Below are positions 20,821 to 29,319 of a DNA stretch of 64,000 nucleotides, piece after piece (position 1 is the stretch's first letter; each line of letters starts with the position of its first letter). The stretch is taken from contig NZ_JABZEO010000008.1 of assembly GCF_013385175.1 (NCBI RefSeq), positions 62,001 to 126,000 on the forward strand. Reading direction: 5' to 3'. Below the pieces are notes generated by a model. That model saw nothing but the letters and a program-made list of their open reading frames with translations, was not told the origin of the DNA and made no database searches. The translations under genes were made by a program, and so were the position numbers. The stretch is from Allochromatium humboldtianum (GTDB taxonomy: Bacteria > Pseudomonadota > Gammaproteobacteria > Chromatiales > Chromatiaceae).

Positions 20821-20949
20821 GTCTCGACATTTCACGACGTTCGGAGGCCGGCTCGCTTATCATTGACGCCGAATCGGCGGCCGGCGTGACCCGCGATGTG
20901 CACACCGGCCCCTTGGTGTGTCAACACATTCTCGGCGGATCAAGCAGCG

Positions 20950-21978
20950 ATGAACGTCAACCGGATGGATTTCAGGGACGACCTGAACACGGCCTCGGAC
21001 TATCTACGCATGGCGGTGCCGCAAATGGTGCGCCGCCGCATCCCGCCGACACCCTACAACTATGCACTCTGGTACGCCCACGTCCAGAACGCCTATCCGG
21101 ATCTGAGCCGCTCGCTGCTGGCCGAGTTTCCGGAAAACGGCCACTACGACCCCGAGAAGAGCGAATCGCTGTTCTTCGAATATTTCGTCAAGCATTACCT
21201 GCCGACCAGCCCCCAGGCGCGGGATCTCATCGCCGATATCGTCACCAAGCTGACCCAGGCGGTCTCACGCAGTCTGCGCGGCACTCAGGATTATGGCGCC
21301 AGTCTGCGTGAGGCGATGACGGTCTTCGAGGAGGACGCCATCGATCCGGAACGCATCCGCGCCATGGTCGGTCAGTTGCTCACCGAAACGCGCGATCTGG
21401 AGAGCCTGACCCAAGCCTTCCAGAGCGAGCTGCAATCGGCCGGCGCCCAGGTCGAGCGGCTCAAGCGCGAGCTGGAGGAGAGCGAACGGCGCGCGCGTCT
21501 GGATGCACTGACCAAGATCCCCAACCGGCGCGGCTTCGACGAGGCGCTGGCCCAGTCGCTCTCGGGCGGCGACGACGAGTCGACCTGTCTGATGCTGATG
21601 GATCTCGACCACTTCAAGCGGCTCAACGACACCTATGGTCATCCGATGGGCGATCGGGTGCTGGAGATCGTCGGCAGTGTCCTGGCAAAAGTGCAGAGTG
21701 ATCGGGTATTCGTTGCGCGCTACGGCGGGGAAGAGTTCGCGGTCATCGTCCATGACGAACTGGAGGTCGCTCAGATGCTCGCCGAGCAGATCCGGCGTCA
21801 GGTCGCGGCCCTGCAGATCAAGCGCAAGAGCACCCAGGACACCATCAGCGCGATCACGGTCTCCATCGGTCTGACCCGCTTCCGGCCGGGTGAGACGGCC
21901 GAGTCCCTGATCGAGCGTGCCGACACCGGACTCTATCGCGCCAAGGAGGGCGGACGCGACCGGGTGGTGATCGCTTGA
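20950..21978 (+). CDS. Diguanylate cyclase with N-terminal helical sensor
   Basis: A 342-residue soluble protein. An all-helical N-terminal region (FRDDLNTASDYLRMAVPQMV, then PPTPYNYALWYAHV) of about 150 residues leads through a coiled-coil linker (ERLKRELEESERRARLDALT) to a GGDEF domain with an intact GGEEF active site near residue 259 and the DLDHFKRLND metal/GTP motif. No RxxD inhibitory site precedes GGEEF (the sequence is RVFVARY), so product inhibition may be absent. It should make c-di-GMP from two GTP. The start MNVNRMD follows GGCGGATC. Confidence 0.9.
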   Translation: MNVNRMDFRDDLNTASDYLRMAVPQMVRRRIPPTPYNYALWYAHVQNAYPDLSRSLLAEFPENGHYDPEKSESLFFEYFVKHYLPTSPQARDLIADIVTKLTQAVSRSLRGTQDYGASLREAMTVFEEDAIDPERIRAMVGQLLTETRDLESLTQAFQSELQSAGAQVERLKRELEESERRARLDALTKIPNRRGFDEALAQSLSGGDDESTCLMLMDLDHFKRLNDTYGHPMGDRVLEIVGSVLAKVQSDRVFVARYGGEEFAVIVHDELEVAQMLAEQIRRQVAALQIKRKSTQDTISAITVSIGLTRFRPGETAESLIERADTGLYRAKEGGRDRVVIA

Positions 21979-22033
21979 GGGTAGGCGCTCCACCTTCGCT
22001 GGCGGGAGGGGCTGAACGGTTGCCGGAAATCGA

Positions 22034-23035
22034 TCAATAGAGCGCCGCCGCCTTGCGCGTCTGAGCCGCGACGACGCGGCGCAGATCCGGCGGGGCGATG
22101 ACCTCCAGCTTGTCGCCAGCCCCCAGCAGCCAGCGCAGCAGTTGTCCGGTCGAGGGTACCCTGGCCCAGACCCTCAACTCGAACTCCGAGTCCGGCGGCT
22201 CGTCCTCCAAGCGTTGCCCGGAGGCGAGCGGACAGACCCGCAGCACCTCGGCCAGATAGCCGCGTACCCGTAGCTCCAGGTCGATCGTCTCGCCCACCCC
22301 GAAGTCGGCCCGCCCATCGGCGATGGCCGCATCCAGATCGAAGCCATCGGCGGCACGCGCCTCGACCTCTGGCAGGAGTTCGGCGCGCGTCATGCGATGC
22401 AGGGCGTAGAGACGCACCGGCGCATCTTCGTCATCCTTGAGCGCAAACAGGTATGGAATCGGGCCGCGCTGGACCAGGGCCTGTGAGTGCAGGTCGGACT
22501 CACGACGCTCGCCCGTGGGCTTGAGATAGCGCACCCGCAGCACGCGCCGCTGGATCAGCGACTGGATCACGGCGCGCAGCACACCGTCATGGAGTTCCAC
22601 TGATTGCAGGCGCAGGGTATCGGGCAGGATGCGCAGACGCGAATCGTCGAGCTTGGGGCCGTCGGTGGTGGTGAGCAGATAGCGCCAGACCCGATCGAGC
22701 TGACGTCGCGGCAGGGTGGCTCCGGCCTGGGTGAGCACCTGTTTCCACAGCCAGTTCCAGACGGCCGGATCGTCGTCCGGGTCATCCATCACACGCCGGT
22801 AGCGTAGCGGCTTGCCGTTCGGATTGACGACCGCGATCCGACCATCGTGCACCAGTTCCTTCAGATCGCGTTGCAGGGCGCGACGGGTGGCCGATTCGCT
22901 CGCGCCTTCGTAGATATCGCCGATCAGGTCGAGTAGGCGGCTCACGTCCGGGCAACGCTCGGCGCGGCCCTCGACCGGCAAGCAGGCTTCGAGCTGTTTG
23001 AGCCGCTCGATGCGGCTGAGATGGGCGGCGCTCAT
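22034..23035 (-). CDS. WYL-domain transcriptional regulator of the island
   Basis: A 333-residue regulator. The N-terminal region contains a winged-helix-like segment (ATRRALQRDLKELVHDGRIAV). The WYL domain follows (IQRRVLRVRYLKPTGERRESDLHSQALVQRG, with YLFAL and RLYALHRM), and the C-terminal WCX-like extension ends LLGAGDKLEVIAPPDLRRVV. Proteins of this layout (BrxR, CapW and relatives) repress phage-defence operons and are thought to sense nucleic-acid or nucleotide ligands. It is divergent from the DUF2779-McrBC operon. A 39-nt element repeated at three places in the island starts 16 bp upstream of its ATG, which suggests autoregulation. Confidence 0.88.
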   Translation of the reverse strand: MSAAHLSRIERLKQLEACLPVEGRAERCPDVSRLLDLIGDIYEGASESATRRALQRDLKELVHDGRIAVVNPNGKPLRYRRVMDDPDDDPAVWNWLWKQVLTQAGATLPRRQLDRVWRYLLTTTDGPKLDDSRLRILPDTLRLQSVELHDGVLRAVIQSLIQRRVLRVRYLKPTGERRESDLHSQALVQRGPIPYLFALKDDEDAPVRLYALHRMTRAELLPEVEARAADGFDLDAAIADGRADFGVGETIDLELRVRGYLAEVLRVCPLASGQRLEDEPPDSEFELRVWARVPSTGQLLRWLLGAGDKLEVIAPPDLRRVVAAQTRKAAALY

Positions 23036-23050
23036 GAGGTGCCTCGCGTG

Positions 23051-23089
23051 CGACAGGGTCTGACGTCTGCGTGTGATTTACTCAAGGCT
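23051..23089 (+). promoter_or_regulatory. Island box copy 1 (candidate WYL operator/promoter)
   Basis: Starts CGACAGGGTCTGACGT and continues with TGTGATTTACT and GGCT at fixed spacing. 29 of 39 positions are identical in the copies at 30705 and 35968. TGATTTACT resembles an extended -10 (TGnTATAAT) reading toward the DUF2779 gene. The left end is 16 bp from the WYL gene start, so a bound protein could control both directions. WYL binding is inference. Confidence 0.7.
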
Positions 23090-23200
23090 AACGATACTGG
23101 ATCGATCCGGCAAGCGGCTTCGGCAGTCTACCGCGATGCAGCACGGCCCGGATCATTGCTCATGGCGGAATCCACTCTATCACTGCTTGAGGTTCGGACG

Positions 23201-24772
23201 ATGGCCCATGGATTATCGAAATCGCGTCTGATGGACTGGCGCCAGTGCCCGCGCAAGCTGTGGCTGCGCCTCAATCGGCCCGATCTGGTCGAGCATTCCG
23301 CCGACACCGAGACGCGCTTTCGACTCGGCTTCGAGGTCGGTGAAAAGGCGCGCGAGTTGTTTCCCGACGGACGGCTCATCGATTCGCCCGATCCGACCGA
23401 GGCGCTGGAGCAGACGCAGCAGGCGCTGGCGACCGATCCGGGCCAAACGCTGTTCGAAGCCGCGTTCGCGCGCGATGGGGTGCTGGTGCGTGTCGATGTC
23501 CTCCGACCGGAGGCCGGCGGGTATCGGCTCATCGAGGTCAAGGCCTCCACCCAGGTCAAGGACGCTCAACTCAGCGATATCGCCATCCAGCGCTGGGTCG
23601 TTCAGGACAGCCTGACGATGACGGCGACGACGCTGGCCCATGTCGACAATCAGTTCGTCTATCGCGGTGCCGGCGACTATCGGGGGCTGTTGCGGCTGGC
23701 GGCGGTCGAGACCGAGATCGCCGAGCGGCTGGCGGAGATCCCGGACTGGGTCGCTCAGGCCCGTGCCACGCTGTCGGGCGCCGAGCCGTCGATCAAGCCG
23801 GGCGTGCACTGTCAGGATCCCTATGACTGTCCTTTTCAGGGGCATTGCGCCCCGGTGCAACCTCAGCCCGCCTATCCGTTGAGCGATCTGCCGTATCTGA
23901 GCGGTTGGCGTTTGCAGGGTCTGGAGGCGCTGGGCATGACCGAGGTCGGCGACATCCCCGAGGACTATCCGCTCACCGAGCGTCAACGCCGGATCGCGGA
24001 TGTCGTGCGCACGGGGCAGGTCTTCTGCGATCCGCAGGCGGCGCGGGTGCTGGAGCGTCTCGGCTGGCCGCGCTATTACCTGGATTTCGAGACGCTGACC
24101 TGTGCAGTGCCGCCCTGGGTCGGTACGCGACCCTATCAGCAGCTGCCGGTGCAGTGGTCCTGTCATGTGCAATGGTGGCCGGGGTCGACCGCGCCTTCGC
24201 TCTATGTGTTCGACGGCGAGGCGGAGCCGTTGCGCGCCTTTGCCGAGACGTTGATCCAGGCGGTCTGTCAGCCCATCGATCCGGCGCGGATTCGTTATCC
24301 GCTCGAATTTTCGGGTCCGGCATCGATTACATGGGAGTGTTTTCCGGAATGGGCGGCGAGCGGTTCGATCCTGGTCTACAACGCGGCTTTCGAGCAGCGC
24401 ATCCTGCGTGAGCTGGCTGAGGCGCTGCCCGATCTGGCGCCGGAACTCGAAGCCATTGGCGCGCGTATCGTCGATCTGCTGCCGATCGTGCGGGAGTACT
24501 ACTATCATCCGGATCAGCATGGTTCCTGGTCGCTGAAGGCGGTGCTGCCGACCATGGCGCCTGAACTGAACTATGATGCTCTTGTGATCGGTAATGGGAG
24601 CGAGGCCAGCGACGCTTGGCGCGAGATCCTGCATCCGGAGACGCCAGAGTCACGCCGGGAGGAATTGCGTCGGGCGCTGATCGATTACTGTTTGATGGAT
24701 ACCTGGGCGTTGATTGCGATTGAGCACTATTTGATGCGAGCAAGTGTTCAATCGTGCTGTAATGACAAATAG
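23201..24772 (+). CDS. DUF2779 protein: Cas4-like nuclease fused to DEDD exonuclease-like domain
   Basis: A 523-residue protein of the DUF2779 family. The N-terminal part starts LSKSRLMDWRQCPRKLWL (Cys16) and has a PD-(D/E)XK-type core (VRVDVLRP ... LIEVKAST). A Cys-rich stretch (HCQDPYDCPFQGHC) could complete a Cas4/AddB-like Fe-S cluster with Cys16. The C-terminal half has YYLDFETL near residue 295, a DEDD exonuclease first motif, and a late Asp-containing motif (YDALVIGNGSEASD). The start MAHGLSKSR was chosen over an ATG at 23162 because of the family pattern and an upstream TTGAGG. It is first in a probable operon with mcrBC-like genes. The enzymatic role is inferred. Confidence 0.82.
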   Translation: MAHGLSKSRLMDWRQCPRKLWLRLNRPDLVEHSADTETRFRLGFEVGEKARELFPDGRLIDSPDPTEALEQTQQALATDPGQTLFEAAFARDGVLVRVDVLRPEAGGYRLIEVKASTQVKDAQLSDIAIQRWVVQDSLTMTATTLAHVDNQFVYRGAGDYRGLLRLAAVETEIAERLAEIPDWVAQARATLSGAEPSIKPGVHCQDPYDCPFQGHCAPVQPQPAYPLSDLPYLSGWRLQGLEALGMTEVGDIPEDYPLTERQRRIADVVRTGQVFCDPQAARVLERLGWPRYYLDFETLTCAVPPWVGTRPYQQLPVQWSCHVQWWPGSTAPSLYVFDGEAEPLRAFAETLIQAVCQPIDPARIRYPLEFSGPASITWECFPEWAASGSILVYNAAFEQRILRELAEALPDLAPELEAIGARIVDLLPIVREYYYHPDQHGSWSLKAVLPTMAPELNYDALVIGNGSEASDAWREILHPETPESRREELRRALIDYCLMDTWALIAIEHYLMRASVQSCCNDK

Positions 24773-24802
24773 CAAGTCACAATCATTCGAAGAGAGAAAA
24801 CC

Positions 24803-26362
24803 ATGACAATCTGGAGAATGGCTATTGATACGGACTACTCAAGCTATGCGGAAATTTACAACCGTCATGTCGTCGCGGCGGGATGGTCAGGACTGGGAGA
24901 TATTTCTTGCTTATATCATTCCTGTCGAGCTGGCAATCTAGATTGGGATCAAGCGCATAGCATTTTGACTCATCTCGCAGGAGTTCAAGTAGGACACGAC
25001 CCTAACGAGACCAAGTTTTGCAATACTTTTTCTCGATTGCTTTTTGAAATTCAGGCTGGAGACATCATTATTGCCTATGAAGGAACTCAAGCTTGCGGAA
25101 TTTGCCAGATATGCGATTGTTTTACCTATATTTACGACGGCCAATTTGAATATGCGCAATGTTTGTATGGTGTAAATTGGTTAGACTGGAATGATTTTAA
25201 TCAATTTATAATCGACTTAGGTAGCAATCCAATTCCCGACCGCGGAGGAGCTTACGGTCCAATAGGAATTGATCGCAGGAAGCAGGATATTCATGAAATC
25301 CAACGTCATTGGGCTAATTATTTCATAGCACATGCTGAACAGACATGCTCACGAGAAATATTACAACACTGCGAGGAAAGCCAAGCAAAGCTTGAAAAGC
25401 TTACAAATCAATGCGCTAAAAAAATCGCATACTGGAGAACCATGCTGATGCACGCAAAAATTGAAATCATACTCAAGCTGGCGAAGCAGATTATTTTATA
25501 TGGCCCACCTGGAACAGGAAAAACATATCTTGCCAAGCAGTTTGTCGAACGACACTGGAATCTGTCTTCTGACCGATATAAAATCGTTCAATTTCATCCG
25601 GCCTACAACTACGAAGACTTTGTTCGTGGCATTCAAGTCAGCACGGAAGATGGGCAGGTTCAATACAATACTGTCCACCGCGTCTTTAGCAATCTATGCA
25701 ACCTTGCTTTGCATGACCCGAAAAGCAAATTTGTTCTGATTATCGACGAAATCAACCGCGCCAATCTCGCTGCTGTTCTGGGCGAGCTAATTTACGGACT
25801 CGAATACCGTAACCAGGCAGTGCATACGCCTTATGAAGTCGGTGGCAGCTTCGATTTGATTATCCCGAAAAATCTCTACATCATCGGCACCATGAATACC
25901 GCAGACCGCTCGATCGGCCATATCGATTATGCAGTGCGGCGGCGGTTTGCTTTCGTGCCAATGACGCCTGATCGAAAAGTCATTGGGCAAACCGTTGCAA
26001 CACATGGAGATCTTCAAACATCTGCACTGCAACTCTATGATGCGGTTGCATTGTTGTTCTCAGGAGACAACGCAAAATTGACGTCCGACTTCTTCGTCGA
26101 TGATGTCCAACCGGGGCATACTTATTTTTTAGCCGAATCTTGCGATGAGTTGCTGACCAAATTCGTTTATCAAGTTCTGCCCTTGCTGCATGAATATGTG
26201 AAGGATGGCGTCTTGGATCCGGATGCAAATCTAACGATTGCGGATCTTGCAATAGAGCTTAAGCAACCGATTCGCCCAATGCAAATCGCAAAACAACTGC
26301 GTAGCACCCTCCCCTGCTTCCAAAATCAACCTCAAGCAGATGTCGCCAACGGTGCAGAATGA
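24803..26362 (+). CDS. McrB-like AAA+ GTPase with EVE/PUA-like N-terminal domain
   Basis: A 519-residue motor subunit of a McrBC-type modification-dependent restriction system. Walker A GPPGTGKT is at residues 234-241, Walker B is FVLIIDEINRAN, and the McrB signature MNTADRS is present. The N-terminal 150 residues (FEIQAGDIIIAYEGTQACGI ... YGVNWLDW) look like an EVE/PUA-like modified-base reader, in place of the E. coli McrB DNA-binding domain. The coding sequence is visibly more AT-rich than its upstream neighbour, a sign of transfer. It overlaps the mcrC-like gene by 4 bp. Confidence 0.88.
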   Translation: MTIWRMAIDTDYSSYAEIYNRHVVAAGWSGLGDISCLYHSCRAGNLDWDQAHSILTHLAGVQVGHDPNETKFCNTFSRLLFEIQAGDIIIAYEGTQACGICQICDCFTYIYDGQFEYAQCLYGVNWLDWNDFNQFIIDLGSNPIPDRGGAYGPIGIDRRKQDIHEIQRHWANYFIAHAEQTCSREILQHCEESQAKLEKLTNQCAKKIAYWRTMLMHAKIEIILKLAKQIILYGPPGTGKTYLAKQFVERHWNLSSDRYKIVQFHPAYNYEDFVRGIQVSTEDGQVQYNTVHRVFSNLCNLALHDPKSKFVLIIDEINRANLAAVLGELIYGLEYRNQAVHTPYEVGGSFDLIIPKNLYIIGTMNTADRSIGHIDYAVRRRFAFVPMTPDRKVIGQTVATHGDLQTSALQLYDAVALLFSGDNAKLTSDFFVDDVQPGHTYFLAESCDELLTKFVYQVLPLLHEYVKDGVLDPDANLTIADLAIELKQPIRPMQIAKQLRSTLPCFQNQPQADVANGAE

Positions 26363-27732
26363 TGCGCTATCCGGTCGATCCAGCAGCACTCAAAAACGCG
26401 CATGAGTGGAAACCACTAGAACTCCTTGAACAAGGGGGCGTCGATTTGGCGAATGTTGTCGGCCTGCAAACGGATCATGCCTGGCGTCAAGTTTATGCTA
26501 AAGCCGATGACCCGGTTTATACCGATAATCCCTGCACTCTGGGCCTGCATTGGAGCTATGATGGAAAGATCAAACCATCACATTTTATCGGCGCGGTCAA
26601 TCTGTCATTCGGCGTTGAACAGCATCCCTTCGTGGTGAAACCGCGCACCTTACTGGAAAATCAAGCACCAGTCGACTACGGCGCGATGTTCGCATCTGTT
26701 CTCGCTACCCCAAGCCACGTCACCGGCATGGAACTGAATTGGCTGTTTGGCTGCGATCCGGATGCTCGGCCGATTCGGGCTGTCGGTCTGCCACAGCTCA
26801 CGCTACTGGAGGTCACAGCCTTTCTAGCCACAACCGCCCGCTTTGTGAAACGGCATCTGCGCCAAGGATTCGTGCAGGTGCGCGAAAATCTAACGGGACG
26901 CGCACGCGGACGGATTCTAATCGCCGACCAAATCCGGGAAAATCTGGTACGCGCACGACCTGATCGAATGGTCTGCGCCTATCAGCAATTCAATCTGGAT
27001 ACGCTGGAGAACCGATTGCTGAAGGCCGCGCTCGAAGTTTGTACTCGCTGGATTGCCTCCAACCCGCATTACCCGCCTCAATTGCAACACTGGGTCTGGG
27101 CAATTCGCGCAGCACTGGCTTCAGTACCTGAATATCGCCCCCATCCGAGCGACTGGTCGCGCGTTCGCAAAAAAGGATTGATGGCTACCTATGAGCAACC
27201 GCTGGCCATGGCACGCCTGGTGCTCACGCGGCTGCATCTGCGGCCGAATGGTCAAGCTGAAGAATCTGAGCGGACGCTGCCGTTTTTTCTCGATGCCAAT
27301 CGTCTCTTCGAAGGCTGGGTTGGGGTATGCTTGAATAAAGTTTGCAATTTAGTACAGGCACAGGAATGGAAAACGCTGAATATTTACGGACATTCTTACA
27401 ATTTTAGACCGGATTTCATTATCAAATATAATGAACAGCAGATCGTCGTCGATAGCAAATATAAACCTGGTGGTCCCGAATTACAGGATCTGTACCAAGT
27501 TATCGGTTACGCGCGACTGCTTGCCAACCCCGAGCCCATAGGTGGAGACTGCAATCAGCGCATAGAGGGATTGCGCGAAGCCTGTCTGGCGATTCCAGGA
27601 CAACCGGCTAACGACGCTAACCAAGCCTTGGAGCAATTTGCTGAAGCTTGGCCTGAACGATTCAATAAAGGGCGCTGTTGGCCTGATGGGTTTCAATTGA
27701 CCCTAGTCGAAGTACCGCTTCCCCAAACCTGA
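26359..27732 (+). CDS. McrC-like PD-(D/E)XK endonuclease subunit
   Basis: A 457-residue partner of the McrB-like GTPase. The C-terminal nuclease core reads FRPDFIIKYNEQQIVVDSKYK followed by DLYQVIGYA (about residues 350-380), giving the D...DxK catalytic signature of McrC. The N-terminal region should contact the McrB ring. The start overlaps the mcrB-like stop (ATGA), so the subunits are made together. With the upstream DUF2779 nuclease this makes a three-gene restriction module under the island box at 23051. Confidence 0.88.
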   Translation: MMRYPVDPAALKNAHEWKPLELLEQGGVDLANVVGLQTDHAWRQVYAKADDPVYTDNPCTLGLHWSYDGKIKPSHFIGAVNLSFGVEQHPFVVKPRTLLENQAPVDYGAMFASVLATPSHVTGMELNWLFGCDPDARPIRAVGLPQLTLLEVTAFLATTARFVKRHLRQGFVQVRENLTGRARGRILIADQIRENLVRARPDRMVCAYQQFNLDTLENRLLKAALEVCTRWIASNPHYPPQLQHWVWAIRAALASVPEYRPHPSDWSRVRKKGLMATYEQPLAMARLVLTRLHLRPNGQAEESERTLPFFLDANRLFEGWVGVCLNKVCNLVQAQEWKTLNIYGHSYNFRPDFIIKYNEQQIVVDSKYKPGGPELQDLYQVIGYARLLANPEPIGGDCNQRIEGLREACLAIPGQPANDANQALEQFAEAWPERFNKGRCWPDGFQLTLVEVPLPQT

Positions 27733-27789
27733 AAAGCTGATTGCAACGATAGAACAGCGTCACGATCGGCTTGGAAGAGGATCCGCGAC

Positions 27790-28228
27790 TTGAAACACAC
27801 CACGATTGATGAAGACACCTCGGACTTAAAACAATCCGAGCACTCACCCTCGTCGCCACTGGTGGTGATCGCCGATCTGCACGGTCATCTGGATCTGTTG
27901 GAACGCCTGCTGGCAACAATCGATCAATACGATCCCCAAGCGCGGATCGTCACGCTTGGCGATTATGTCGACAACGGCCCTCAGACCCTTGTTCATGCCC
28001 GACGCGCTTCGCGACAAGCAATTGGCCATGGTAGACGACCCAACCTGGGAGCGAACCGTAGTCAGCGCCCATACGCACTTGCCCGGACATTCAGTCTGGT
28101 TCGGCGAGCGGCGTGTCACTGTTTCGGCGACGTCGGACCATGGCGGCGGTCTCCTCGCCGTCGCCTTGGCCGAGCGACGGTGCTGGCGGGCGACGGAGGA
28201 TGGAGTTCGGGAAATAGTACTCACATGA
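27790..28228 (+). pseudogene. Collapsed calcineurin-like metallophosphoesterase gene
   Basis: The first frame encodes the N-terminal phosphoesterase motifs VVIADLHGHLDLLERLL and TLGDYVDNGPQT, typical of PrpA-type Ser/Thr phosphatases (D-x-H-x-H and GDxxDxG). Just after the second motif the similarity jumps to another frame, which carries the normal C-terminus (TVVSAHTHLPGHSVWFG, then SATSDHGGGLLAVAL). The middle third of the family, including GNHE, is missing. An internal deletion with frameshift explains this. The product would lack metal ligands and is not functional. Confidence 0.75.
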
Positions 28229-28292
28229 CAGCTAGTTTCACGCCTTTAGCCAGCACTTTTTGTGCTTTTCAAGGGCATGGAGATCAAGCCGC

Positions 28293-29216
28293 ATGCATCG
28301 CCGAACCTTCTTAAAAACCTGTGGCGTGGGGGCATTGCTCGCTTCGGGCGCGGGTCGCGTGTTCGCCCTCGACATCCCAGGCACGTGTTCAACCGAGACG
28401 ACAACCGGATCATCAATCACCAGAGTGGCAACCGGCTTTGCCGAACTCGACCGGATGACCATGGGACTGCACTCTTCGGAACTCACACTCGTTGCAGGAC
28501 GCCCTGGCATGGGCACTGGGAGCTTCGTTCAATGCGTCGCTGAGGAAGTCGCGGTTCAGGCACAGCGTCCCGTCGCCTTCTTCAGCCTGCGGTTGCCACG
28601 GGAGACGCTCTTCGAGCGCCTGTCGGCCTCACGAGCCCACGTCCTTCTCGGGGACGGGCGCGCGCATCCGTTCCAGACCGATGAGCGTGAACGACTCATC
28701 GCCGCCAAACACCGTCTGCTCAGCGCTCCCCTGTACATCGATGATACCCCGGCAATATCGCCCTCGGAGGTACGCGAGCGCGCGACGGCGCTCAAAGACA
28801 GGCACAACGACCTCGGGCTGATCGTGGTGGATTATCTGCAACTGATGTCGGGCGCCAACGCCCTGAAGGAGCACGCCGCCACCGAGACCGTGGGTAGCCG
28901 CGCCCTGGAACTGTCGGATATCGCCCAAGCACTACAGGCAGTGGCACGCGAACTCGAGGCGCCGGTACTCGTGCGTGCCCTGCTGGCTCGCCATATCGAA
29001 TACCGTTCAGACAGACGCCCAAGACTGACGGATCTGAGCCGATCCGGCCCCATCGCACCACACGCGGATCTGGTAATCTTCCTCTACCGCGACGAGGTCT
29101 ATGAACAGGACAGTCCGGACGCCGGACTCGCCGAGATCACCGTCGCCAAAACGCACCACGGCACGACCGGCACCGTGCGTCTGGCTTGTTCGAGCCTCCG
29201 ATGCCGGACATCCTGA
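28293..29216 (+). CDS. Tat-signal protein with DnaB-like RecA domain and broken Walker A
   Basis: A 307-residue protein. The N-terminus MHRRTFLKTCGVGALLASGA is a near-perfect twin-arginine signal (RRTFLK plus hydrophobic stretch, then AGRVFA). The rest matches the C-terminal RecA-like domain of replicative helicase DnaB: GFAELDRMTMGLHSSELTLV, Walker B LGLIVVDYLQLM, RPRLTDLSRSG, and ADLVIFLYRDEVYEQDSPD. The P-loop reads GRPGMGTGSF, where DnaB has GRPSMGKTAF, so the nucleotide-binding Lys is replaced by Thr75. It is therefore probably exported and not an ATPase. A GGAG ribosome-binding site supports the start. The role is unknown. Confidence 0.8.
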   Translation: MHRRTFLKTCGVGALLASGAGRVFALDIPGTCSTETTTGSSITRVATGFAELDRMTMGLHSSELTLVAGRPGMGTGSFVQCVAEEVAVQAQRPVAFFSLRLPRETLFERLSASRAHVLLGDGRAHPFQTDERERLIAAKHRLLSAPLYIDDTPAISPSEVRERATALKDRHNDLGLIVVDYLQLMSGANALKEHAATETVGSRALELSDIAQALQAVARELEAPVLVRALLARHIEYRSDRRPRLTDLSRSGPIAPHADLVIFLYRDEVYEQDSPDAGLAEITVAKTHHGTTGTVRLACSSLRCRTS

Positions 29217-29319
29217 ACGTCTGTCGCCCACGCGCCCGGAGGGAGGTATTAGCCGCTTCAGTCCACACGCGCGAAAAGCGCGTGCGCCCCCTTCTCCGAA
29301 TCCAGGACAGGAACCGCCG

